Assembly: GCA_018398765.1 (NCBI GenBank)
Contig: JAHBMJ010000940.1
Location: 41,130-105,129, forward strand
Length of the DNA stretch: 64,000 nucleotides
Direction: 5' to 3'
Source: Chromera velia
Taxonomy: Eukaryota; Sar; Chromeraceae
Below the pieces are notes generated by a model, which saw nothing but the letters and a program-made list of their open reading frames with translations, had not been told where the DNA came from and did no database searches. The first letter of the stretch is position 1, and each line of letters opens with the position of its first letter. Positions 1-11,726 of this stretch are shown here, in pieces. A program made the position numbers and the translations under genes.

Positions 1-1342
1 CTCAAGGGCTCTCTGTACACTTTCTTGAACGCTTTCACCTACCCGGACAGGACTGTGTACCCTGTTGCGTCAGTGAGCGACAAGGACTTTTACAACCTGG
101 CGAGGGTTTACATGGATGCTGTGTTGCATCCCAGGGCGGTGGAGGACCCATACGTCCTCAAGCAGGAGGGGTGGCACTTCAAGCTCCTCGACAAGGGCGA
201 ACCGCTGAAGTATAACGGTTGGTCGAGCTCGTCAGAGAGTATGCGCAGTAAAAAAAGGGGTGGTAGACAATAGTTGGAGCTGTATGGGGAGACAATTTGC
301 TGTCTGGGCAGGTCTGGGGGGAGAAGGGGGAAGGGAGACAATGATGAGGCACAATTAATCTTCTGCACCGGAGTCTCCGTTTTTTTGTCTGTTTTGGTCG
401 GCAGCTTGAAGAGAGGAAGGCAGGACTCTTCACAGCGTCTCTCATCCACGAAAGTGATGCTAGTTTGTGCAAAAGTCCACCGGAATTTTTCTTCTCTTTT
501 TCTGTTTTCACCTCCCTGACAGTCGATAGACATGACCTGGACCTGAATAGATGGAGTCCGCTAGAATTCCGACGCAATTGGGCTTTATCTATGCGTGCGT
601 TTATGCAGGAGTTGTCTACAACGAAATGAAGGGAGTCTACTCATCCCCTGATGCCCTTGCTTACCGTACCACCCAGCAGGTTTGTTTGTTGCGTCGCGTT
701 GTTTATTTTTTCGAGTCAACATGGTGAATTGGTACTTCCATGCCTCCTTCCACTCAGCTCTCTGTTTTTGTCTGCAAGGGCCGGCGAAGGACGTGACGTT
801 CCGACGGTCCGACACTTCGCTGAGAGTTCCTTCTAGTTTTTCACACGTCTGTATGGGTGGGTGGGAGGATGTCCTGCCTTCCTTCCCCTTCGCTGAATCA
901 AGTAACTCAACCTGACACGATGCACGCATGCATGCAGGCCCTGTTCCCTGACAACGAGTACGCAGTCGACTCGGGTGGAGACCCAAAGGAGATCCCCACC
1001 CTGACCTTCGATAGATTCACCCAGTTCTACAAAAACTACTATCATCCCTCCAACGGGAGAATCTTCTTCTTCGGGTGAGTGAGTGACGAGATCGAGAGTC
1101 AGGGAAGGAAGGAGTGAGTGAGGACGTGCAGCAGGCGACAGAAAGGAATCTAGGAAAGTCTGCGTTCATTGCCACTGGAAGAAGAAGAAAAAAAAGGGGG
1201 GGCCTAGGTCCCCATCGGATGATCCGAACATGCAGAGGGATAGTTTTGTCGTTTCTCTCGCACTGTCTTTGTTTTGTTTTCAGTTCCCGTGTGTGAGCGA
1301 GCGAGCGTGCGTGCGTGCGTGCGTGTATGAGTGTGAGGGGGA

Positions 1343-1377
<35 letters not shown>

Positions 1378-1628
1378 TGCGCGTCTATGTGTGCGTGTAC
1401 ATGTGTGTGTATTTGATGGATGCAGAGACGATGACGTCTCTAAGCGTCTGGACTTTCTCGAAGAGTTCCTCTGTGACTTCGAGAAACCAAAGTCCCCTGT
1501 AGACTCTTCCATTCAGTGGCAGGCCCTCAAGAAAGAGCCATGGAGGGTCAGCGAGAAATTCCCTGTCGCTCCGGGAGACGCTGACTCCAAAACAATGGTC
1601 AGTTTGTTGGGCTGTTTGGTGTGTGTGT

Positions 1629-1664
<36 letters not shown>

Positions 1665-3389
1665 ATGCGTATGTTTCTCTCTATATCACTATGCTGTGTC
1701 TCTTCGCGGTGGCTTCATGATATGCGTCCGTCCGGGAAAACCATTGAGTTGTGAACGGGGGGAAGGTAAAGAAGGAGCGTTTCGTTTGAATTGAAGGGAA
1801 AGGCCTTTTCAAATTAATTAAGGCAAATCTCTTGATAGCCTCGACTACATGCCCTGCCTGACATTCTCTGTGGGTTTTTCCCTTCCTTCCTTCCTTCCTT
1901 CCCTTGCGTCAATCCATGTGTGGCTTGTGTGGTGTCTTTATTCTTTCTTGTGCGTGCGCGGCTGGCTGCGCTGATGCCATCTGACTGATGTGCGTGATGG
2001 CATATGCATGATAATGAATGATTTCGCGGCCTGCAGGTGTCGGTCAATTGGCTGTTGCACGATGAGCCCCTCTCCCCGTATGACCAGCTCGCTCTCGCAG
2101 TTCTTGGTTCGTGGGTGGGTGGGTGGGTGGGGTAGGGTGGAGAGCTGACTGACTGACTGACTGACCGACTGTCCCTCGAGACAGGACGGACATCTCTCTC
2201 TCTCTCTTTTTTTTTTTTTTGAAGACAAGCAAACGGAGTCTCTAATAGCTTCTCTTCATACATGCAACAGAGGGGAGGTTACACTAACTCCAACAGAAAA
2301 GCAGGCCCGGTCCCTTCGTTGCTCCTTCGCGCTTGGGTCTTCTCTCTCTCTCCTTCGAGGAGGGAGGGAGGGGAGGTCTTGAAGGAAGAAGGTGCGATGA
2401 TACGATTGGGTCACAGGCGACTTCCTTTCTTTCTTTCTCCCCTCTTTGGCACTTCATGCACGCGCGCGCGCACCCACACACACACTTGAATGGATGGGCA
2501 GGATCCGATGGCTGCGTTTCTCCAGAGTATTTTGGCACCTCAATTGTGGCGCCTCAGCGTGATAGAAAGAAATGTGAAACCCATGCTGCAGGAAAGAGAC
2601 TGGCAGGAAATTGTCCCTACTCTCTCACTCCGTACTTTTGTGAGCATATTCCTCTCTCCATTTTTCTCCCCTTGTCTCTCCCTGTGCGCGCATGTGCGTG
2701 GCCTCAAATGCATACAGGACAGATGTTGATGGGATCTCCTGGTGCGTTCCTGTACAGGGCCCTGCAAGAGAGCGGGCTGGGGGACCAAGTAAGCACATGC
2801 AGGGAGGGTCTACATGGGCGATGGGGGGAAGGAGCGTGAACGACCTCCCCCCTGCGTTCGTTCTTCTTCACTTCGCAGTTTGGGCGTACCATTTTTCCTT
2901 CTGTTTCATTTGATTTGATTTGAAAGCATGCTCCGTCCACCTTTTTTTTGTTTCCCGCATTTGAGCAGAGGAAATAGCAGTTAGTTCTGCGGATGCAAAT
3001 CCTGGGGCCGACATGTGGTGTGTACGTGCAGGTGACTGGTGGAATGCAGACCGAGCTAAAGCAGCAGATCTTCTCTGCGGGATTCAAGGGAATGAAGAAC
3101 GAAGATGGTCGGTGGGTGTGTTTGTTTGTCTGTCTGTCGGCTGGCCGTGCACGCGAGACAGTCTGCTGCTCTTCTGTACACAATCATGTGAAGCCTCTTT
3201 AAGTGAGCTTGTCGGTTCTTCACGAAACCAAGGAGGAAGAGAGTTGATTTCGATAGACGCGTTTCTGTTGTACCCTTCTCGCTGCTGTTCTCCTCGTTTT
3301 TGCTTCCTTCTGCTTTTGGTCGGTGGGAATTTCAGATGACCTTTCTTCTTTCGTTTATCAATGAACTGACGGACCTTTTTCATCCTCTG

Positions 3390-3432
<43 letters not shown>

Positions 3433-3491
3433 GTGCCTGCATTTCGGAGTCGTGTTTCACTCATTGGATCATGTGGGGGGGGGGATCTCTA

Positions 3492-3523
<32 letters not shown>

Positions 3524-6203
3524 CAGATGCTGCTGAGAAGGTCGAGTCTCTGGTGCTGGATACTCTGAAGGGTCTGACGGTTGAGGGAGGAATCCCGCAG
3601 GACGCCATCGATGCGGCAGTGAACACTCTCGAGTTCTCCTTGAGGGAATTCAACACAGGAACCTTCCCGAGAGGGTTGGCCTTGATTCTCGGCATGCTTG
3701 GTCAGTCAGTTTGTCTGTCTGGTTGTTGGCCTTGATTCTCGGCATGCTTGGTCAGTCAGTTTGTTTGTCTGGTTGTTGGCCTTGATCCTGGGCATGCTGG
3801 GTCAGTCAGTTTGTCTGTCTGGTTGTTGGCCTTGATTCTCGGCATGCTTGGTCAGTCAGTTTGTTTGTCTGGTTGTTAATCTGAATGAATTCGGGGATCT
3901 TATGTTCTTTCTTTCTGCGGCCTTTCTTTGGTGTGGGCTTTGTCAGGCGGTCTGTGTGTCCATCAGTCAGTAAGTCAGTCTCCATGACACAGTCTGCTGC
4001 CTTCGTATGCCTTTGCAGCCTTGCTTTTCCGTGTTTTCTTCGTTTCTGGTTCTATCTGCTCTTTTCGTTTTCCTTTCAGTCGTTTGCGAAGCTTTTTTTT
4101 GTTCATGTTCAAATAATTGGCTTGCTTTTTCTGTTTCAAAAAGATGGTCTTCTGTCCTTGTTTGTTCATGTATGCGTTTCTTTACTTCTCCGTCTGCCTA
4201 TCCTGTCCGATGAATCGACTGAGTGACTCACTGACTGACTGACTGAATGCAGCGGAGTGGATCTACGAGAGAGACCCTACCGCCCCGCTGAAGTTTGAAG
4301 CCCCCCTCCGGCAATTGAAGGAAGACCTCCAGGCAGGCAAACCCGTGTTTGGAGACCTGATCAAAAAGTCAGCGAGCAGTGTGTCACCTTGAGAGCTTGA
4401 ATGAACATTTCATCGAACAAAAAGGGAGGGAGAGCAAAGATGAAAAAAAAGAGAATTGGCCTGCCGAGGGGTCCGCTTGGGACTGGTGGAGTCAAATGTG
4501 GGGTCCTTGAGCGTGCATTGTTTTTCCAGTTTGGCGACTTTCTTTCTCTCTTTTTTTCTTTCTCTCCTCTCTCCTCTCTCTCTCCCTCTTTCTTTCTTTC
4601 TTTCTTTGTTTGTTCGTTTCTTGCTTTCTTTCTTTCTTTCTTTCTTTCTTGCTTTGTTTGTTTGTTTCGAGTTTCGTTCATTGATCTCCTGCCTGCGTTG
4701 TGTTTTCCTGTTATCGTTTCGCCCTCCCCCTGTGTTTGTGTTCACATACTTTGCCATGCATGTTGCTCTACTTGCTATTGTGCGCGGGACTGCTGTTTTT
4801 CTGTGTCTTTGCATGAGGCTCTGATTTTGTCTGGCTCCCTGCCCTTGCGGTTCTCCGTTCAGGCACATGCTTGATAATGGCCACCGTCTGACTGTGGTGA
4901 TGACTCCCGACGAGACATTGGAAAAGAAGCAGGAGGAGGAGGAGCAGAAGGTGTTGGAGGAGGCCAAGTCAAAGATGATGGATGAGGAACTGGCAGAGAT
5001 CGTCAAAGAGGCACAGAAGCTGAAGGAATTGCAACTGAAGGAAGACGACCCCGAGGCTCTCAAGTCCATCCCCTTCCTTGCCAGAGACGATCTGGAAAAG
5101 AAAGGTAGGCAGGCAGGCAGGCTGACTTCCTTTGGTTTTCTCTGCAGATGAATTGAAAAGAAGAGAGAGGGAGAAAAGGAAACACTTGGGGAGAAAGAAG
5201 GGTAGAGTGTGTCCGAGCGTTTCGTCTCTCCGTGTCTGCATGTCCTTCTATCTGCCTCTCTCTCTCTGTGTTCCTTTTTGGCGGTGGGGGTGGCCTGGCT
5301 GCTGCAGCTGCTGCCTCGTAAACGAAAGGACAAGAAAGAAACGAACACGTCCAGACGGAAAGAATGTGGAAGTGCAAAGGCGTACGCCTGTACTGGGCAA
5401 GGAAGGGCCGCAGGGTACGCTCAAGGCCTGGAGCTCTGGCACCCTTCCACTGAGAGAGCGCGCCAAAAAAAGAAATAAGAAAACAGAAGAGAATGAAGAA
5501 AGAGGAAAAGACGATATAGTCTGTCTTCCTTCCTGTCTTGAAAGAATAATGAGTCTGCCGGCCTGCCTGCCTGTCTTACCGACAGAGCCAGTGAAAGTAG
5601 AGGGGGGATATTCGTCAATTCATGAAGCGGGTGGAGAAGAAAAAAGAAACCAACCTATCGTCTCCCTGCCTGCATGTCTTTCCTTCTTCCTTCCTGTCCC
5701 TCTCTGCATGTCTGCTTGCAGGAGAACAAATTCCCTTCATGCTGTATGTATGTGTGAAAATAAATACATGTATGTATGTATGTATGAAAACAAATACATG
5801 CACCTGTCTGTTTGCAGGAGAAGAGATTCCCACTGAGGTCTCAGTGGAGGGGGGGATGGAAGTTTTGCGTCATCCCCTGACAACCTCCGGGATTCTCTAC
5901 GCAGACCTGGCAGTTGACTTGTCGTCCCTCGATCTGGAGGACCTCCAGGTGCTCCCCCTCCTCCGTTCCCTCATGACAGAGGCAGGCACGACCAAGCACG
6001 ACCTCGTGACCATGAGCAGACGAATTGGAGCCAAGACGGGGGGAGTGTGGACCTCGTCGGACGTGCGTACTCGAAGCCGCGGCTCCATCATCTCATCTCC
6101 TGAGGACGCGATGGGACTTCTCTTCATCAAGGGAAAGGTCAGGCAGGGAGGCAAGCAGGCAGACAGACAAACAGATTGATGGCGTGTGCATGTTTCGTCT
6201 CTT

Positions 6204-6239
<36 letters not shown>

Positions 6240-6261
6240 TGTGTGTGTACGTGTGTGTGCG

Positions 6262-6305
<44 letters not shown>

Positions 6306-6365
6306 GTGTGTGTGAGTGTGAGTGTGGGTGTGGGTGTGGGTGTGGGTGTGGGTGTTGGTGTGAGT

Positions 6366-6401
<36 letters not shown>

Positions 6402-6465
6402 TGTGGTGTGTGTGAGTGTGAGTGTGGGTGTGGGTGTGGGTGTGGGTGTGGGTGTTGGTGTGAGT

Positions 6466-6499
<34 letters not shown>

Positions 6500-6563
6500 T
6501 GTGGTGTGTGTGAGTGTGAGTGTGGGTGTGGGTGTGGGTGTGGGTGTGGGTGTTGGTGTGAGT

Positions 6564-6599
<36 letters not shown>

Positions 6600-7134
6600 G
6601 ATGGGACTTCTCCTCAGCAAGAGAAAGGTCAGGCAGGCAGGCAGGCAGGCAGGCTTGTTTCTGAATGAACAGACAGACAGACAGTCAGGTGGAAAGAGAG
6701 AGGAAGAGAGAGAGAGAGCAGCCGGACCGTTCCTACAGGGACGCAGGGGCTGGGACTTCTCTCCTTTCCTCGGCCTGTTGTGTTGCGGTGTGTACATCTG
6801 TTTTGTCTCTTTCTGTATGAGTGCAGGCCGTCCGTGATCGTGTGACGGATCTTTTTGACTTGATGAAGGAAGTTCTTGTCGACGTGGACCTGAACAACAA
6901 GGCAAGATCCCTCGAACTCCTCAAGGTCCGTCCGTAACTGTTCGGTCTGGATGAATAAAGATAGGGAGAGAAAGAAGGGTTTGCTCACGAGGAGTAGTCG
7001 CAAAGGTTGCTGGCACATCGTCGTCACTCAGCTGTACTTTTTCGACGCAATCAGCAATCGCATGCAACCCGTTGATGTTCTTCCCAGCCTGTCGCTCGTT
7101 CCTCCTCTCCTGTCCTTCTTTGACTTCCCCTGAA

Positions 7135-7174
<40 letters not shown>

Positions 7175-7964
7175 GGAGACGAGAGTCAGCCTGGAGACGT
7201 CCATCCCCTCCAACGGGCACTCCTACGCGACACGAAGGGTGGGGGCCCAGCACTCGGTGGCCGGGGTCGCCCAGGAGGCCTCCGGTGGAATTCGTTACTT
7301 GGGGTTCATCAGGAACCTGATTGCAGAGGCAGAGAAGGACTGGGACAAAGTGAGCGCACGGCTGCGGAAGGTGCACGAGAAACTGCTGAGGGCAGTGTCG
7401 GGCTCCAGAAACCATTTCATGCTGAATCTGACAGGTCGGTCGGTCAGTCGGTCAGAGGTGTGTAACTGGCTGGGTGAGTGGGGGGATGGGTATGAGCGTG
7501 TTGGTGTGTGACTCTGTTTGTTGTTTAGTTGTCCTTGCAATCATTTTAAGGGATTCTTCCTCCGTTCCTGCTTTAGCGTGATGACGTCAAGTGTCCATAT
7601 TTTCTTGCTGAGGTGGTCCGTGACTTGGTTTGGGTACGCGCAAATGGATGCGGTGTGAATGAACTGAGAGGCCGAATTGCTCTGTCGTCTGCCGGATCGC
7701 AGCATGCCTCTGCTCTCTCTGTCCATCCGCGGACTTTCATTCCTTTTTCTGGGGGTGTTTTTCTAGCAGGTTTGCTTGGGTGTTTTTCTAGCAGGTTTGC
7801 TGGACTGTCTTTTTAGCAGGTTTGCTTGCGTGTCTTTCTATCAGGTTATTTCGTAGAGAAAAGGAGAAGGAAAAAGGAGATAGATGGTCTGCCTTCCTCT
7901 GGTCTCAGCTGCTGTCCTTTCTTTCTTTCTTTCTTTCTTTCTTTTCTTTCTTGCTTTCTTTCTC

Positions 7965-8000
<36 letters not shown>

Positions 8001-10194
8001 TCATTGTTTGTTTGTTTGTTTCTTTGTTTGTTCGTTTGTTTGTTTGTCTATTTGTTTGTTTTTTTTCTTTTTTTCTTTCTTTCTTTCTTTCATTGTTTGT
8101 TTGTTTGTTTCTTTGTTCGTTCGTTTGTTTGTCTATTTGTTTGTTTGTTTTCTTTCTTTCTTTTCTTTTTTTCTTTCATTCATTGTTTTGTTTGTTTGTT
8201 CGTGCAGGAGACGAGGACCTCCTCAAGGAGACGGCCCCCGCAGTTCGAGACTTCATCGCTTCCCTCCCTGGTCAGTTTGTCTGTCTGTCTGTCTGTCGGT
8301 CAGTGACTCTGACAGGAGTGCTTGTCTCTCTCACTCTCTCTGCATGTTTTGTGTATACACCTGCGCTTTGCCGTGTGTATGTTGGCAACGCCCGTTGAGA
8401 AGATTCCAAGACGGAATACCTCAGCAGGCAAAGCAATGAGTAAATGAACGGACACACAAAGAAGCAAAGAATGCATGCCTCGGCGAATGCATTTGTGAGT
8501 CAAATTGCCAAAGGTCAAAAGGACCAACGAACAAACGAATGTTCATGTCACTACCTCTCTCACACACGTACACGTACACGCGTACGCGCGCACACAGATA
8601 GTTTCTTTCTTGTGTGAATCCTAAAACGAACATGCTCACTCTCTCTCTTACTCACTCACTCCCTTGCTGCAGGAGGTTCCGAGAGCTCATCCCTTGACCT
8701 CTCAGCCGCCACTCCGAAGACTTGGGCACAGCCGGGCTCCTTCCCCCCCGCCTCCGTGACCAGCGAAGGATTCGTGGTACCCACACAGGTCTGTCTGTCT
8801 GTCGGTCTCTCTCTCTCTCTCTGCATATGGGTGCGTTTGCGTGCGTGCGCGCGCGCGCGCGCGCGCGCGTGTGTGTGTGTGTGTTTGGCTGTGTGTGTCT
8901 CTCTGTTTCCTGTTTGCCAGGTGGCTCTGGAAGGAAGGAAGGATCTAATGGTTGGGTCTTCAGTTGGTGAAAGAAAGAAATCCTTCCAGAGCAGCCAAGC
9001 AGAATCGGAAATTTGAAGTCTGCGCCTTCTCGATGCTTTCTTTCTTTTGTTGCGTCGGTGAATATGCCAAAGTCAAAGCGGGACCGTCGGACTTTTCCAA
9101 AACCCCAGCATTCCGCTGTCCCCCCCTTTCTCGTTCAGATGTGCATTTGTGGATGTGCTGAATGCTTTGTTCATTGCCTATGTCTGTGTGAATGGGTGTG
9201 GGTGTGGTGATTCACATTCAGGTGAACTATGTAGTCAAGGGCGGGCGTCTGTTTGAGCCAGGTGAGGAAGTTTCGGCCTCCTCGGATGTGGTTGGACGGG
9301 CACTCTCTCGGGGATTCCTGTGGGATAACGTAAGGGTTGTCGGAGGGGCGTATGGTGCTGGATTTTCCTTCAATCCTGCCAGCGGTGTGTACGCCTTTTC
9401 GAGCTACAGAGACCCGGAGCTGACCAAAACTCTGGCCGCCTATGACGAGGCAGCAAAGCATCTCCTCACGGTCAGTGCACACATGGGCGTGTTTGTAGCT
9501 TGTCTGTTTATATTTTTCGAGCTCTGTCGACACATCTATTTTACATACCGCTTCTCAAAGTGTTGAGGTTTTCTTCTTTTCTTTCTGAGTTTGCGTTTTT
9601 CATGTTGGGATAGAGCGCTTGGGTCACGAAAATATGAATGGATATCGCAGCGATGCCATGCAAGGTGTATTCGCTCTGTTCGTCATGCGCTTGTCTGTCG
9701 GCTGTCTCTTCCTCTTTTGTTGTTCTGGCGAACATTTGTTGCTGCAGCTGGACCTCTCTGAGGATGCTCTGACTCGTTCGATCATTGGTGCCTGCGTTCA
9801 TTTTCATACAGAATTATTTTATGTATGTATGTATGTATGTATGTATGAAAATGAATGCACGCAGCTGGACCTCTCTGAGGATGCTCTGACTCGTTCGATC
9901 ATTGGTGCCGTGAGGGGCCTGGACCAGCCTCTGCCCGCCAACCAGAAGGGCATGCGGGCCTTCTGGGAGTATGTCTTGAAGGAGACCCCAGAGCAGAGAC
10001 AAAGGGAGAGAGACGAGGTGCTGGGAACATCGAGAAAGGACTTCAAGGAATTTGGAGAACGTCTCTTGGCTGCTGTGGAAGATTCAAAGAGAACCTCCGT
10101 CGCTGTGGTCGGCAGCCGGTCGGCAATTGAGGGTGCCCAGGACGCTCTGGGCTTGCAGGTGTCGGATGTGTTTGGGGGGCAGGAGAGTGCATAG
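1..10194 (+). CDS. Presequence protease (PreP), M16C metallopeptidase, 5'-truncated by window edge
   Basis: Organelle peptidase that degrades cleaved targeting peptides and other unfolded peptides. Exons by splice consensus and phase: 1-217, 609-679, 938-1074, 1426-1597, 2037-2106, 2718-2788, 3032-3107, 3527-3700, 4253-4367, 4863-5104, 5818-6137, 6827-6925, 7176-7434, 8208-8270, 8673-8788, 9222-9470, 9865-10194; about 926 residues with stop at 10194. The protein follows plant PreP end to end: FLNAFTYPDRT and DFYNL early, NEMKGVYS with the distal zinc-ligand Glu at 623-625 (Glu177 of Arabidopsis PreP1), VDSGGDPKEIP, YYHPSNGRIFFFG, the charged helical linker (4863-5104), then the second M16 half. 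The C-terminal catalytic Arg and Tyr are present in RVVGGAY (9333-9335 and 9351-9353). The inverted zinc motif HxxEH and any transit peptide lie upstream of base 1, so plastid or mitochondrial targeting cannot be read. All exon phases agree. The last acceptor could also be 9747/9748, in frame. Confidence 0.93.
3678..3877 (+). repeat. 50-bp minisatellite x4 made of an exon end plus its splice donor
   Basis: Four head-to-tail 50-bp units (3678-3727, 3728-3777, 3778-3827, 3828-3877) with few differences. Each contains the last 23 nt of the PreP exon that ends at 3700, the donor GTCAGTCAGT and 17 nt of intron. Every unit therefore offers a donor (after 3700, 3750, 3800 and 3850), but the 50-bp step changes the frame, so only the first gives the PreP reading frame directly. 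Confidence 0.9.
5148..5201 (+). other. Possible 54-nt cassette exon of the PreP gene
   Basis: Between the exons ending at 5104 and starting at 5818 there is a 54-nt segment with its own acceptor (TCTGCAG at 5141-5147) and donor (GGTAGAG, intron from 5202). It enters in phase 1 and leaves in phase 1, so including or skipping it keeps the frame. It would add 18 mostly charged residues (starting DELKRRERE) to the linker between the two PreP halves, matching the linker's Lys/Glu-rich character. Plant PreP joins directly across this point, so it may equally be intron sequence. No expression data are available. Confidence 0.35.
5717..5832 (+). repeat. Duplicated exon start with acceptor, PreP intron
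   Basis: The acceptor and first codons of the exon starting at 5818 (TTGCAGGAGAAGAGATTCCC) occur in a similar copy at 5717-5735 (TTGCAGGAGAACAAATTCCC). The two acceptors are 96 nt apart and the stretch between them is open in the PreP frame. The insert contains two (A/G)TGAAAA(C/T)AAATAC blocks around a (TATG)n run. Confidence 0.8.
6110..6640 (+). repeat. Duplicated exon end flanking a long (GT)n-rich intron tract
   Basis: The exon end at about 6110-6150 (GATGGGACTTCTC, AAAGGTCAGGCAGG) recurs at about 6600-6640 with a usable donor after 6627. Between the copies (6217-6599) lie (GT)n runs and three copies of a roughly 100-bp block rich in GTGGGTGTGGGTG. The 490-nt distance is not a multiple of three, so use of the second donor would shift the frame. 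Confidence 0.8.
7740..8200 (+). repeat. Intron tract: 28-bp repeats then (TTTC)n/(TTTG)n pyrimidine run
   Basis: Four loose copies of a unit containing TCTAGCAGGTTTGCT occupy 7760-7850. From 7918 to about 8200 the intron is almost entirely TTTC and TTTG repeats, broken into two similar halves (about 7920-8095 and 8096-8200). Long reading frames here are products of the repeat and not genes. It ends just before the acceptor at 8207. Confidence 0.85.
9744..9909 (+). repeat. 68-bp TIR insert flanked by 49-bp duplicated exon start
   Basis: A 49-bp segment covering GCAG plus the first 45 nt of the last PreP exon is present identically at 9744-9792 and 9861-9909. Between them is a 68-bp insert (9793-9860) whose ends are inverted repeats: TGCGTTCATTTTCATAC (9793-9809) and the reverse complement of TGCATTCATTTTCATAC (9843-9859), 16 of 17 matching, around a (TATG)n core. 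Both copies carry a splice acceptor, 117 nt apart, and the whole interval is open in frame. Confidence 0.92.
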
Positions 10195-11726
10195 AGAAAG
10201 AGAAAGAAAGAAAAAGGGAAGGGACAGTGCTCGAACAATCGATCCGAGAGGATGAAAATTGGAAGTTGAGTTGCTGGTGTCAAAAGGAATTTGCCGTGAC
10301 ACGCTGAGCGGGGAATTGTGAATTAAATGAAGCGACGTGTTGGGGGACGTGCGAAGTCGGGCTGAGGGGTCTTTTCTTCGGCCACTCCCCTGTCCTTTTT
10401 CCACGACTGTGTTTGCTTCCGGCATGCGCGCAGTGTACTAAGGGAAGTTGTACCTTCTGAAATTACCTTTTTCCTCCTGTCTTAATTGAAGTTTATTCCA
10501 GTTTCTTAAACTTCTTTCCTTTTTGTCTTGTAAATCGTCTGTAGTTCTCTCTGCCTCTCAAATCTCCTTCGACTACTCTGATTTCTGATATTCCCCACTC
10601 CTTTGAAGCAAGCTTTTGATCACGCTCTATCGCTGTACGTAGCGAGGTAGTACGGTGGTACTGCTTTGCTATATATATGCTTTGCTCATGCACGCCAAAA
10701 GAATTTCAAATGTATTGTTTCTCTGATGGTCCGAGTCATGGACGTCACGTTTATTAACGAGTCAATTTGATAGTGAAGATGGTACTATGATTTGGCAATG
10801 TTGGCATTGTCTGATGATTGTCAGATGTGGTAATATACCTATAGCACAATATGTAGTACAACGATAACAATAACACTAAATGATATTATAATGATATCCA
10901 TGCATCTAGCCATGCATATATGAAATTGGGGTACAATGAGGGGAAAGTGCTCCTAACCTGATACCTAACTTTTGAAACCGAAATTCACTTTTGAGAAAAA
11001 ACGTTTGAACTACTAGGTTACTGCAAATACTAAGTCATTGCTAACTGTTTAACACTGGGTTTCACACTATAACAATAAATACTATACGTGAATATTGTTT
11101 ATATAATAATGATTAGGATAATGAATATATTTTTATCACAGTTTTAACGATATAAAACCTAGTGTAAAACTTTAATCTTACTCCGTAAAACTAAATCTGG
11201 CAATGGTCTAGGCAATGGTCTTACCTACTATTTCATCTATGGTCTCACCTGCCGCAGTTAGAAGTATCCAGCTAGCTCTGGATATGGATGACGATGGCGC
11301 GTCATGGTCATAATAATAGCCGCAGTGGGATAAAGCATCAGAAAAAGTAGGGTAAACGTTAGAAAACTAATTAAAATAAAACAATATAACAATATTTTGC
11401 AAAATTACCATTAGATGGTGATGTTCCTTTTGCAGTTGTTCCTCCCAATTTTCTGCTTCTCACATCGATAAAAAGGCCCGGGCTCTGGCTCTGTCTACCA
11501 ATCACATACATCCAGATGCAATATTATAACATGAAGAGTCTGCCGAAAAATACAAACATGTCTCTACATGCATGACTGAGAGAGTCGCACGAAAGTAGAT
11601 CAAACAATGTGCCACTGCATGCATGTGTGCGTTAGTCCATACAGCCATGCATCATCGATAATGCATTGAAGAAAATTAAGGACAGATGACTGACGCAAAA
11701 TTCGCTTCCTTCCTTCCTTCCTGAGA
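10195..11726. other. Intergenic spacer between convergent genes
   Basis: Holds the 3' untranslated ends of the PreP gene (plus) and the USP48-like gene (minus). It becomes AT-rich from about 10680 to 11700, with short runs such as TATATATATGC near 10670. I see no open frame with coding character, no tRNA-like fold and no mobile-element end. Confidence 0.7.

Noticed and set aside
3484-3526. (CTGC)n array near an acceptor, considered as a CRISPR-like or regulatory array
   Set aside because: A plain tetranucleotide run in a eukaryotic intron with no spacers; no CRISPR array anywhere in the window.
4410-5348. 312-codon minus-strand frame in the PreP region
   Set aside because: It runs antisense through a coding exon and (TTTC)n repeats; composition is that of the repeat.
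6093-6905. 270-codon minus-strand Thr/His-rich frame
   Set aside because: Product of the (GT)n minisatellite translated on the other strand.
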